A stretch of 42,621 bases of DNA from Candidatus Coprousia avicola (GTDB lineage: Bacteria > Actinomycetota > Coriobacteriia > Coriobacteriales > Coriobacteriaceae): NCBI GenBank assembly GCA_018715125.1, contig DVMF01000087.1, positions 1-42,621 of the forward strand, in the 5' to 3' direction. This document shows, in pieces, positions 16,683 to 24,035 of the stretch. Positions within the stretch are counted from its first letter, which is position 1; each line of letters begins with the position of its first letter. Below the pieces are notes generated by a model. The model did no database searches and was not told the origin of the DNA. It worked only from the letters and a program-made list of their open reading frames with translations. Made by a program: the position numbers and the translations under genes.

Positions 16683-17564
16683 ATGTGGAAACGGTCGGAA
16701 GTCGAACAGCTTACCGGGCTCAGCCGACATATGATCCAAGACCTGTGCAACCAGAACACGGCGGGAGATGGCTTGGCGTTCTGGGTGCCCGCGGTCTCCA
16801 AGCCGGGGTTTGCCCGTTACGACGAGGGCGACCTTATGGCCTTTTATCTCGTAAAGCAGTTGAGTAAAGCAGGGTTTCCCCTGGCTGAGGTCGAGGCGGC
16901 GGTGATGGATATGCTGGAGGATGACGATTCGTTTGCCGCACGCATCGACGGCAACGTAAGGAGACTTCAGTCGGAGCGTGCGCGTATCGACGCACGCTTG
17001 CGGGCTGCGGAGGTGCTGCGCGGCGCGGCGGCGTACGATCCGTCGCAGCGTCTCTACGCCATCATGGCTGCAGCCTTGTTGGATGGGGTGCAGCGTTCAA
17101 TTGAGAATGTGGCGCGCGCGGGTTCGTTGCCGCCCGAGAGCGTCAGCCGCTTGAACCGCGCATGCCAGCGGGCGATTCCTCCTCTGCTTGAGGCGGTTGA
17201 TTGGGGTACTGGCTCAAAAGTGCTTACGGTGAGCGTGCCGGGCGCTGCTGTGTCCGAGATTCGTGATCGGGTGCAACGCTTCGCCCGTGCACTGGCTGAT
17301 TTGCGGAAGCGCGAGGTTGACCCGACAGATGAGGAGGCCTTGCGACTCGTATACTCCGCTGCGAAATCATTTTGGCGCCTCTGGGGCACGGGCGCTTCTG
17401 CAGAGTCTGCGGGCGAGAGCGATGCGATGCCCGTATTGGTAATCCGGACGGCTGCGAGGTTTCTCGCAGAGGCAGACAACGGCGTGCCCGTGGAGCTTGC
17501 GCTTGGAAAGGGCTCGTTTACCTTTCTCGCTCAGGCCACCAAAGCCTACGCGGGAATCGCGTAA
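16683..17564 (+). CDS. MerR-like DNA-binding regulator
   Basis: 293 residues. The N-terminal 75 residues look like a MerR winged helix: MWKRSEVEQLTGLSRHMIQD, then the wing FARYDEGDLMAFYLVKQLSK, and AGFPLAEVEAAVMDML. The rest is helical and carries no Cys-rich metal site or drug-binding domain that I recognise. ATG 16683 is chosen because GGGGAGG precedes it; the open frame extends left to 16503 but without MerR-like sequence. It heads an operon with a membrane protein (36 bases away) and a lipoprotein (38 bases further on), so it probably controls these envelope genes. Confidence 0.8.
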   Translation: MWKRSEVEQLTGLSRHMIQDLCNQNTAGDGLAFWVPAVSKPGFARYDEGDLMAFYLVKQLSKAGFPLAEVEAAVMDMLEDDDSFAARIDGNVRRLQSERARIDARLRAAEVLRGAAAYDPSQRLYAIMAAALLDGVQRSIENVARAGSLPPESVSRLNRACQRAIPPLLEAVDWGTGSKVLTVSVPGAAVSEIRDRVQRFARALADLRKREVDPTDEEALRLVYSAAKSFWRLWGTGASAESAGESDAMPVLVIRTAARFLAEADNGVPVELALGKGSFTFLAQATKAYAGIA

Positions 17565-17600
17565 CGCAAACGTTGCTCATATTCTGAAAGGAGCACCTCG

Positions 17601-18170
17601 ATGGAAACAGGGGCAGTGACTTCGCTAAAGGGGGCGGATCGTCTCCGTCAGATCCAATTGGCCGTGCGGTTGCTCATGGTTCTTGCAGCAGCGGTTGCCG
17701 TTGCGGCGTTCTTCCTGCCGTGGGGTACCGCGGATGAGGAATATCGTGAGGCGGCGGCACAGATGCCCGATGTGGTGTATTACGAGCCAACGGGCACGAC
17801 GGCTTCCGATGCGGTGGATCTATCACTTATGGAATATGCCGGGGTGTATCACTCCATGGGGTCGGTGTGGGAGGTCTATGCCGTGATCATGTACGCGACC
17901 CTGGCGGCCTCAGTGCTCGCGCTGCTGCTCGCCGCGATGGGAAAACCCATAGGCGCTGGGGTTTTCACAATCCTCACGCTGGCGGCTTCGCGCGTGCTGG
18001 TATGGGATTTCGAAGATCGCGGCGTGTTGCCCGGTTCCACCCATGTATGGGGAGCAGCCCCCACGGCGTATCTCGTTGCGAGCCTGGTGCTCATAGTCGC
18101 CGCAGTCGGGCTGTTTGTACTCAAAAGACGCGAGAAGGCCGCAGCAAAAGCAGTGGCTACGGTCGCATAG
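17601..18170 (+). CDS. Small polytopic membrane protein, unknown
   Basis: 189 residues with about four membrane segments: residues 20-42 (LLMVLAAAVAVAAFFLPWG), 92-115 (VIMYATLAASVLALLLAAMG), 118-133 (GAGVFTILTLAASRVL) and 155-177 (AYLVASLVLIVAAVGLFVL). A 50-residue outer loop after the first span contains YREAAAQMPDVVYYEPTGTT. The start has GAAAGGAG upstream. It lies between a MerR-like regulator and a lipoprotein in one apparent operon. No known family is recognised. Confidence 0.75.
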   Translation: METGAVTSLKGADRLRQIQLAVRLLMVLAAAVAVAAFFLPWGTADEEYREAAAQMPDVVYYEPTGTTASDAVDLSLMEYAGVYHSMGSVWEVYAVIMYATLAASVLALLLAAMGKPIGAGVFTILTLAASRVLVWDFEDRGVLPGSTHVWGAAPTAYLVASLVLIVAAVGLFVLKRREKAAAKAVATVA

Positions 18171-18208
18171 AACGCGCAGTAAAACCGTATTCGAGTCAGG
18201 AGGAGATT

Positions 18209-19252
18209 ATGAAGCGGTTTTGGATGGTTGCAGTGACAGGTGTGCTCGCGATTGCACTCGCAGGGTGCAGTGGTGGGGATACGTCTGTCGCGGGGGAGAA
18301 AGGTGCGGTGAAGTCCACGTCCGATAATCCCCTCGAGGCTATCATCCTTGAGAGTCAGACGGATTTTTCCGATACGAGCAAGAAGATTCTCGATGAGCAG
18401 CAGAAGATGTTCTCCGAAGTTGGGGAGACTTATGAGAGCTATCTCGAGAATATCGATAAGGTCCAAGCTTGGTATGATCTCGCCGTGAATGAGACGAAGG
18501 CTTTGGGTGAGCGTGCCGTAGCTTACGGACGAGAGTATTATCAGGCGGTGGTGGATAACGTTGATGTGACGGATGATCGCGCATGGGAGAAGGCTACCGA
18601 GGACTTTTACGACGCGATATATGACGACGCGTTCGGCGATTATTACGATGCGGTATATGACGATGCCTTTGATGATGCTTATGACCAGTATTACGACGGT
18701 ATCATTTCGGATGCATATGACGTAACGCCGTATGATGAGTGGTCGGATGTCAGTAGCGATGCGTACGATGCCTACTCTGAAGCGCTCTCGGACGTCTATG
18801 AGGCTTATTCCGACGCACTTTCCGATGTATACGACGATTACTCTGATGTACGCAGCGCATTTTACAATAACGACTTCGACGTCGAGGGTATTTTTGCGCC
18901 TGTCGAACTCAAGGACGATGACAAGGACACTGCAAAGCAAGACGCCGATGTGGCAGAAGGCCAGGCATCGGGCGAAAGTGCAGCGGAAGCTTCAACTGTC
19001 TCGACGGACTTTAAAGCTGCTATGGATGCGTATGAGGCATTTTTCGACGAGTACGTTGCCTTTATGCAGTCATATAACGCCAACCCATCCTCTCCCGACT
19101 TGCTTGTCCAGTATCCAGATATGATGGCGCGATATGCCGATACTATGAGTGCGATGAACAATATCGATCCCGATAGCCTAACACCGGAGGACTATGCGTA
19201 CTACGCCGAGGTGACCGCGCGTATTACCGCTAAGGTGGCAGAGGTGGCCTAA
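18209..19252 (+). CDS. Tyr/Asp-rich lipoprotein
   Basis: 347 residues with a lipoprotein signal peptide: basic start MKRFW, hydrophobic core, and lipobox LAGC with the acceptor Cys at residue 20. Residues 130-215 form a low-complexity acidic tract built from YDAxYDDAF and YSDALSDVY units, nearly all Tyr, Asp, Ala and Ser. The C-terminal 80 residues (DFKAAMDAYEAFFDEYVAFM; QYPDMMARYADTMSAMN) resemble a helical domain seen in Gram-positive lipoproteins of unknown role, possibly DUF6591. Base composition is clearly lower in G+C and codon use is more relaxed (GAT, TAT, GAC mixed) than in neighbouring genes, which suggests transfer or repeat expansion. Confidence 0.82.
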   Translation: MKRFWMVAVTGVLAIALAGCSGGDTSVAGEKGAVKSTSDNPLEAIILESQTDFSDTSKKILDEQQKMFSEVGETYESYLENIDKVQAWYDLAVNETKALGERAVAYGREYYQAVVDNVDVTDDRAWEKATEDFYDAIYDDAFGDYYDAVYDDAFDDAYDQYYDGIISDAYDVTPYDEWSDVSSDAYDAYSEALSDVYEAYSDALSDVYDDYSDVRSAFYNNDFDVEGIFAPVELKDDDKDTAKQDADVAEGQASGESAAEASTVSTDFKAAMDAYEAFFDEYVAFMQSYNANPSSPDLLVQYPDMMARYADTMSAMNNIDPDSLTPEDYAYYAEVTARITAKVAEVA

Positions 19253-19342
19253 CAACTAGGGCGTACAGCGCTCAAAGTGTGCGCCGGGCCGATTAGCGGC
19301 GCTCGTTTGCATATCTGCCTAGGGCTCTGCAGCGCGTTTCGG

Positions 19343-19470
19343 CTAGAACTCGATGAGGTCCCCCACGCTTACATCAAGCGCCCGTGCGATTTTGATAAGC
19401 ACATCGATGCCGATATCAGCCGTTCCTGTCTCGATCTTCCAGAGGTGGGAGCGGCTGATACCTGTTTTTC
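19343..19470 (-). pseudogene. XRE-family helix-turn-helix gene, 3' remnant
   Basis: About 42 codons on the minus strand encode the second half of an XRE domain, TGISRSHLWKIETGTADIG then DVLIKIARALDVSVGDLIEF, and end in TAG. The first helices and any start codon are missing: further upstream in the same frame the sequence turns into a leuB-like scrap and reaches a TGA. It lies downstream of the RelE/Phd pair on the same strand and may once have belonged to that locus. Confidence 0.75.
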
Positions 19471-19473
19471 GGC

Positions 19474-19521
19474 GAGGCGGCGCAGGTCGCCGGTTCGCTC
19501 AGCATGCTCGCCTCGGCGAGC
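19474..19521 (+). other. 48-bp scrap resembling leuB
   Basis: Matches leuB positions 11505-11552 at 44 of 48 bases without gaps; three of the four differences change the encoded residue (Ile to Val, Thr to Ala, Gly to Ser). It reads EAAQVAGSLSMLASAS in the leuB frame, then similarity ends. It lies exactly at the broken edge of the XRE remnant. Confidence 0.7.
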
Positions 19522-19541
19522 CCGGGGCGCCACGATTGCCG

Positions 19542-19874
19542 CTACGGCAGCTGCCGCTCCGCTTCGGCAAGGCGCTTGCTAATGTCCGCTTTTGCGTACA
19601 GGATGCGTGCGACCGTGACTGTCTTGCAATCCTCTTCGACCCAGTAGAAGGCCACATAGCTTTTGTACCGAATGGTCCGGAACTCATGGGAGAGGGGCAA
19701 GATGGGCGCATAGACGGCTCGGCGATACGGCATGGTGCCGAGCCGTTCTATCGCCGCGACGATTCCCTCGGCGGTTTGCATCGCCGCGGTAGGGTTGTGC
19801 AACGAGTCCGCGATATAGCGAACGATTCCTTGAAGGTCGCGCAGAGCGATCGGGAGATATGCGACGCTATACAT
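19542..19874 (-). CDS. RelE/ParE-family toxin
   Basis: 110 residues with the RelE/ParE fold: MYSVAYLPIALRDLQGIVRY at the N-terminus, the central AAIERLGTMPYRRAVYAP, and the core strand segment EFRTIRYKSYVAFYWVEEDC followed by VTVARILYAKAD. Members either cut mRNA in the ribosome (RelE) or block gyrase (ParE); the sequence does not decide between them. Its start overlaps the end of the antitoxin gene by eight bases, the usual order antitoxin then toxin. The gene appears intact. Confidence 0.9.
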   Translation of the reverse strand: MYSVAYLPIALRDLQGIVRYIADSLHNPTAAMQTAEGIVAAIERLGTMPYRRAVYAPILPLSHEFRTIRYKSYVAFYWVEEDCKTVTVARILYAKADISKRLAEAERQLP

Positions 19875-20217
19875 GAGCTGTTGTTTTGACGTCGGCCGTG
19901 CGCGATTCGACGCCTGAGGGTGAGGGAGCTGTGGGCGGAGTGCCGATAACCGGGGGCTCCAGTGTTTCGCGAAGTGTTGCTAAGACCTCTGCCGATGAAT
20001 AGCGCGTTGCGGTGGCCTCGGCCTCACGCTCTGCCTCCTGCAGCTTGGCGAAAACCGTGCTATCAAATTCGAGGGCTGCAAACGATTCCATGCTCATGAC
20101 CACCATGTCGCCCACGCCGTTCTTGGTGAGAAACACCGGCTCGTTCGTTTCATGAACATCGCGAGAGACTTCCGCAAACTTGTTGCGTAAATCCGAGATA
20201 GGTCGAATCTGTTGCAT
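19867..20217 (-). CDS. Phd/YefM-family antitoxin
   Basis: 116 residues. The N-terminal Phd/YefM DNA-binding domain is clear: IRPISDLRNKFAEVSRDVHE, then NEPVFLTKNGVGDMVVMS. The acidic, Ala/Glu-rich middle and a Pro/Thr-rich tail (SGVESRTADVKTTAHV) would bind and mask the toxin; the tail is longer than in most YefM proteins. GGAGG precedes the ATG. The palindrome at 20250-20265 just upstream is the probable operator for self-repression by the toxin-antitoxin complex. Confidence 0.9.
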   Translation of the reverse strand: MQQIRPISDLRNKFAEVSRDVHETNEPVFLTKNGVGDMVVMSMESFAALEFDSTVFAKLQEAEREAEATATRYSSAEVLATLRETLEPPVIGTPPTAPSPSGVESRTADVKTTAHV

Positions 20218-20249
20218 CGCGCACCTCCGTACCTTGTTTGCTTAGACAC

Positions 20250-20265
20250 TATCATAATTATGATA
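20250..20265 (-). promoter_or_regulatory. Operator of the Phd/RelE pair
   Basis: TATCATAATTATGATA is a perfect 16-base palindrome in an otherwise GC-rich setting, 32 bases before the antitoxin start on the minus strand. It contains -10-like hexamers (CATAAT, TATGAT), so binding would cover the promoter. Confidence 0.7.
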
Positions 20266-20612
20266 AATTCGCTAGGCCGTGGAGAACCAGGCATGCCTAC
20301 TAGAGTGTACATGCGGTTACGATATGCCGCGCAAGGTGGGAACCGCCCATTGCGGAGTGTCTATCAGGCGGACGAGATTATCGATGTACTGGAGGATATC
20401 TCTGCGTGCGTAATTGGTTGATGGGGGTGCGAACCACGGTGTGCTCTGCGCAACCCTTTCGATACGGCAAGAGTCAATGTTACTACTCGAATCTCCGTCT
20501 GTTTATTTGAGCCCACTCCAAGGGAATAAGGAGCCTGATCACCGTACGTCCGCGGTGGATATGCGGGGCGCGTCGCCGGCAAGCGCCTGCCGGCGAAAAG
20601 AAAGGGGAGAAC
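20266..20612. other. Gene-free stretch before the aldo/keto reductase
   Basis: I see no supported gene. The plus strand has an open stretch ending at 20421 with some acidic codons, possibly a gene scrap. A hairpin CGCCGGC/GCCGGCG (20574-20580 with 20589-20595) lies just before the ribosome-binding site of the next gene and has no T run. Confidence 0.5.
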
Positions 20613-21746
20613 ATGGACCGCTATCTCGGAGAATCCACGCCCAAGCTCGGCTTTGGCTTCATGCGTCTGCCAAAGCTCGCCGACGGGACCATCGACATCG
20701 ATGAGACCAAGCAGATGGTCGACCGGTTTATGGGCGCGGGCCTCACGTACTTCGACACCGCCTTCGTCTACGACAACGGCGAGTCGGAGAAGGCCCTCAA
20801 GGCCGCCCTCATCGACCGCTACCCGCGCGACTCGTTTACCGTTGCCACCAAACTCAACGCGTGGATGCAGGCGCCCAACAAAGAGGCGGCGCACCAGCAG
20901 TTCTTTACGAGCCTCGAGCGCACGGGCGCGGGGTACTTCGACTTCTACCTGCTGCATGCGCTGCAGAAGGGCAATCTCGAGAAGTACGACGAGTACGACG
21001 CATGGAACTTTGTGAAGGAGCAGCGCGACGCCGGCCTCATCAAGCACTGGGGCTTCTCGTTCCACGATTCGCCCGAGCTGCTGGACCAGCTCTTGACCGA
21101 GCACCCCGATGTCGACTTTATCCAGCTGCAGATCAACTATGCCGACTGGGAGGACCCCAAGCAGGCGTCGCGCGCCAACTGGGAGGTCGCGCGCAAGCAC
21201 CAGGTGCCCGTGGTGGTGATGGAGCCCGTCAAGGGAGGGCTGCTCGCCAACCCGGTGCCGCAGGTGGCGGATATCCTGCGTGAGGCGGATCCCGCCGCGT
21301 CCTGCGCGTCGTGGGCCATCCGCTTCGCCGCGTCGCTCGACGGCATCATCACGGTGCTTTCCGGCATGTCGACGCTCGCACAGGTGGAGGACAACGTCTC
21401 CTACATGCGCGACTTCAAGCCGTTGACGGACAGTGAGCGCGCCGTTATCGAACAGGTGCAGCAGGAGCTCGCCGCCATCGACTCCATCCCGTGCACGGGG
21501 TGCCACTACTGCACCGACGGCTGCCCCATGCACATTCCCATACCGGATATCTTCTCGGCCTACAACCGCAAGCTCGTGTGGGACGATGCCGAGGGCGCGC
21601 GTCGCCGCTACGAGGATGCCGTCTCTGCCGAGGGTGCGGGTCGAGCGGGCGACTGCATCGCCTGCGGCCAGTGCGAGAGCGCCTGCCCGCAGAACCTGCC
21701 GATCATCGAGCTGCTGCAGCGCTGCGCCGAGGCGTTCGACGCGTAG
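20613..21746 (+). CDS. Aldo/keto reductase with C-terminal 4Fe-4S domain
   Basis: 377 residues. The aldo/keto reductase barrel carries the full catalytic tetrad D48, Y53, K80 and H115 (THYFDTAFVYD-type context LTYFDTAFVYD; VATKLN; LLHAL). The C-terminal 100 residues add two ferredoxin-like cysteine clusters, CTGCHYCTDGCP and CIACGQCESACP, each CxxCxxCxxxCP. This architecture is common in gut anaerobes and suggests electron transfer between ferredoxin and a carbonyl substrate, but the substrate is unknown. GGGGAG precedes the ATG. It converges on the MFS gene with only 32 bases between them. Confidence 0.93.
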   Translation: MDRYLGESTPKLGFGFMRLPKLADGTIDIDETKQMVDRFMGAGLTYFDTAFVYDNGESEKALKAALIDRYPRDSFTVATKLNAWMQAPNKEAAHQQFFTSLERTGAGYFDFYLLHALQKGNLEKYDEYDAWNFVKEQRDAGLIKHWGFSFHDSPELLDQLLTEHPDVDFIQLQINYADWEDPKQASRANWEVARKHQVPVVVMEPVKGGLLANPVPQVADILREADPAASCASWAIRFAASLDGIITVLSGMSTLAQVEDNVSYMRDFKPLTDSERAVIEQVQQELAAIDSIPCTGCHYCTDGCPMHIPIPDIFSAYNRKLVWDDAEGARRRYEDAVSAEGAGRAGDCIACGQCESACPQNLPIIELLQRCAEAFDA

Positions 21747-21778
21747 GCGCACGGGCGCTTGCGCGGAAAAGGCTGGCG

Positions 21779-23014
21779 CTACGCCCGCTCGACGCTCCGG
21801 CGCCGGTCGAGCACCAGGGTGATACCGGTGAGGGCGAACGCGACGAGCGAGAACGCCGCGCCCACGAGGCCCGCGTGCGCGATGCCGATGCCGCCCACCA
21901 CGGCACCGCCCACCGCGGTGCCAAAGGCGATGCCGGTGTTGAACGCCGTCGGCTCGAGCGAGCTCGCAAGGGTGAGCGCCTTGGGATGCCAGCGGCGCGC
22001 CGCCTTCATAAAGACGGAGATGCACGGCACCGAGACGATGTACATCGAGAGCCCCACCGCGAGGATGCTCGCGATGGCGGCCACCGGCGAGGGGCCGGCG
22101 AGCCAGACGAGCGCGAGCAGCGCTGCCTGGATGGGGAAGCTCACCATGAGCGCCCGCAGGCCAAAGCGCCCGTCCGCCCATCCGGAGAGCAGGTTGGAGA
22201 AGAAGCACGCTACGCCATAGGCCATGAGCACAGTGCTCGCGCTCATGGCGTCGAGCCCCACGACCGTCTCGAGATAGGGTGTGATGTAGCCGTAGAGCAC
22301 GTAGACCGAGCCCACGCCAAACACAAAGATGAGCGCACCGGTGAGCACCTGAGGCTCCGTTAAGAGCGACGCCTGCTCGCGCATGGTGGCGGGCTCGTCG
22401 GTGGAGCCCGAGCGGGGGAGGACGGCGAGCAGCGCCGCGCTCGTCGCGACGGCGAGTGCGAGCGAGGCGACCATCACCAGGTGCCAGTCGAGGGTGTGGG
22501 CGATCATCTTGCCGGCAGAGGTGATGAACACCATGGCGACGGAGAACGCCGCGTAGACCACCGAGATGGTCATCGACGTACGCTCGACCCCCACGAGCTC
22601 GGGGATGTAGGTGACGCCGAGGGCGAGGAGCGCACCCGAGACCGCACCCAGCAGCACGCGCGCGGCGAGCAGGATCTCAAACGTCGGCGCAAACGTCATG
22701 GCGACGTTGCCGAGGCAGAAGAGCGCCACGTACACCGCGAGCAGCGGGTAGCGGCGAAAGCGCCCGGTGGTGATGGCGAGCGTGGGGGTGAGCACGGCAT
22801 AGGCGACCGAGAAAAAGCTGATGAGCTCGCCCACGCGCGAGAGCGTGACGCCAAAGGCGTCGGCAAGCTCGGTCTCGATGCCGATGACGACAAACTCCGA
22901 GCAACCGAGCGAGAAGCCGAGGGCGACCAGAAGGGCGATGGAGAGACGCGCGCGCCACGGCGAGGGCGCGGTGGCGGATGCGGGCGTGATGCGGGGCGTG
23001 CCGGTGGTGCTCAT
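21779..23014 (-). CDS. MFS transporter, DHA1 (AraJ-like) family
   Basis: 411 residues with about 12 membrane segments. The first span (ALLVALGFSLGCSEFVVIGI) and the following LADAFGVTLSRVGELISFF are typical of the AraJ/sugar-efflux/drug:H+ antiporter DHA1 group. The cytoplasmic central loop (PRSGSTDEPATMREQASLLT) divides the two six-helix halves. Likely an exporter of small molecules; substrate cannot be read from sequence. AAAGGA lies before the ATG on the minus strand. The gene stands alone and is convergent with the aldo/keto reductase. Confidence 0.92.
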   Translation of the reverse strand: MSTTGTPRITPASATAPSPWRARLSIALLVALGFSLGCSEFVVIGIETELADAFGVTLSRVGELISFFSVAYAVLTPTLAITTGRFRRYPLLAVYVALFCLGNVAMTFAPTFEILLAARVLLGAVSGALLALGVTYIPELVGVERTSMTISVVYAAFSVAMVFITSAGKMIAHTLDWHLVMVASLALAVATSAALLAVLPRSGSTDEPATMREQASLLTEPQVLTGALIFVFGVGSVYVLYGYITPYLETVVGLDAMSASTVLMAYGVACFFSNLLSGWADGRFGLRALMVSFPIQAALLALVWLAGPSPVAAIASILAVGLSMYIVSVPCISVFMKAARRWHPKALTLASSLEPTAFNTGIAFGTAVGGAVVGGIGIAHAGLVGAAFSLVAFALTGITLVLDRRRSVERA

Positions 23015-23043
23015 ACATTCCTTTCAAACGGGCAAACGCGGTG

Positions 23044-23052
23044 ATTGTAGCA
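23044..23052 (-). promoter_or_regulatory. Extended -10 promoter of the MFS gene
   Basis: On the minus strand TGCTACAAT is an extended -10 element 30 bases before the ATG. No clear -35 box. The rest of the gap up to 23241 contains a 14-base palindrome GCGGCCCGGGCCGC near 23090 but no gene. Confidence 0.5.
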
Positions 23053-23241
23053 GGTATGGGCTGCATAGGGGAGCACGTGCGGCGCGCGTGGCGGCCCGGG
23101 CCGCTCTCCTTGGGGTTACGGGCGCGCCGCGGCGAGCCCGTACGTAAAGCGGCCGTCTGGGGGCGGTAAGGGTACGGTCTCGTTTGGAGCGGCAGGCCAT
23201 GGGCGGCCGACTCGCGCTCTACGCTATCCAAAAGAGGCGGG

Positions 23242-23898
23242 ATGCCGCGCATCGACGTCCGCCGCCGCGCCGTCCGGTGCGGTCGTCTGCCGAAGATGGG
23301 AGGCCCCCTGTCCCCTGAAAACCCGTATCGAGAGCGCCCCCATCGGGAGCAAGGGAGCCCCATCGCCTTTCCGCTGCCCGTCGCAAAGATCGCGCTCGGG
23401 GTGCTCGCGGCGGTGCTTATCGCCATCGGTTTCTTCTTCTTGATGCAGCGCGGGGAGGGCAACTTCGTCATGGGCGCGCCGGGTGCCGCCGCCCAGTACT
23501 TCGTGGCGGTGGCGGCGCTTTTCATCGTCGGGTATGCGGGCGGCGTCTTGGGCCGAGGGGCCGTCTCGCTGGCCTCGTGGCCCAAGCGCATCGCGGCGGT
23601 GCTCGCCTTGGCGGCCGCCGCGGTCCTTTTGCTGTGGATCTTTGTGGCGGCGCCGATACTCGACATCCCGTATCTCGCCCGCCCATCCACCGTCACGCTC
23701 AGCGAGGTCGAGACCATGGTGGATGATGGATACGAGTATTCGGTCTTCTATACGCTGCAGGGTGTGGATGCTGCGGGCGAGCTCCACATCTTCTCAATCG
23801 ACCGCGCCGCATATGAGGGGTGGGACCCGGCCGTGAGGCGGGCCTCAGTCGCGTATCTGCCGCATTCTAAGACCGTGCTCGCCATCGAGCCGCTCTGA
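23242..23898 (+). CDS. Small membrane protein, unknown
   Basis: Up to 218 residues. Three membrane segments are evident: about residues 49-70 (IALGVLAAVLIAIGFFFLM), 84-103 (YFVAVAALFIVGYAGGVL) and 115-140 (IAAVLALAAAAVLLLWIFVA). The C-terminal 80 residues (STVTLSEVETMVDDGYEYSV; HIFSIDRAAYEGWDPAVRRA) form a soluble domain. The start is uncertain: ATG 23242 has a weak GAGGCGGG site, ATG 23296 has none, and the first 45 residues are basic and may not be translated. No family recognised. Confidence 0.65.
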   Translation: MPRIDVRRRAVRCGRLPKMGGPLSPENPYRERPHREQGSPIAFPLPVAKIALGVLAAVLIAIGFFFLMQRGEGNFVMGAPGAAAQYFVAVAALFIVGYAGGVLGRGAVSLASWPKRIAAVLALAAAAVLLLWIFVAAPILDIPYLARPSTVTLSEVETMVDDGYEYSVFYTLQGVDAAGELHIFSIDRAAYEGWDPAVRRASVAYLPHSKTVLAIEPL

Positions 23899-23971
23899 GG
23901 ACGCGCGACGCCGTGCCCCTCAACGGCACCTTGAATCCGTGACCGGGCGCTACCGCGCGCGGGAATCCGCA

Positions 23972-23980
23972 TGTGATAAT
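23972..23980 (+). promoter_or_regulatory. Extended -10 promoter of the HerA-like gene
   Basis: TGTGATAAT fits an extended -10 element 56 bases before the ATG at 24036. The -35 region is GC-rich and not recognisable. Confidence 0.45.
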
Positions 23981-24035
23981 GCGGCTATGTGCGCCGCTCG
24001 CGCATGAGCGGCTGACCTGCGGTCAAGGAGTTTCC

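Noticed and set aside
20281-20421. Small plus-strand gene after the toxin-antitoxin operator
   Set aside because: No ribosome-binding site and no recognisable sequence; its frame runs through the operator and antitoxin promoter.
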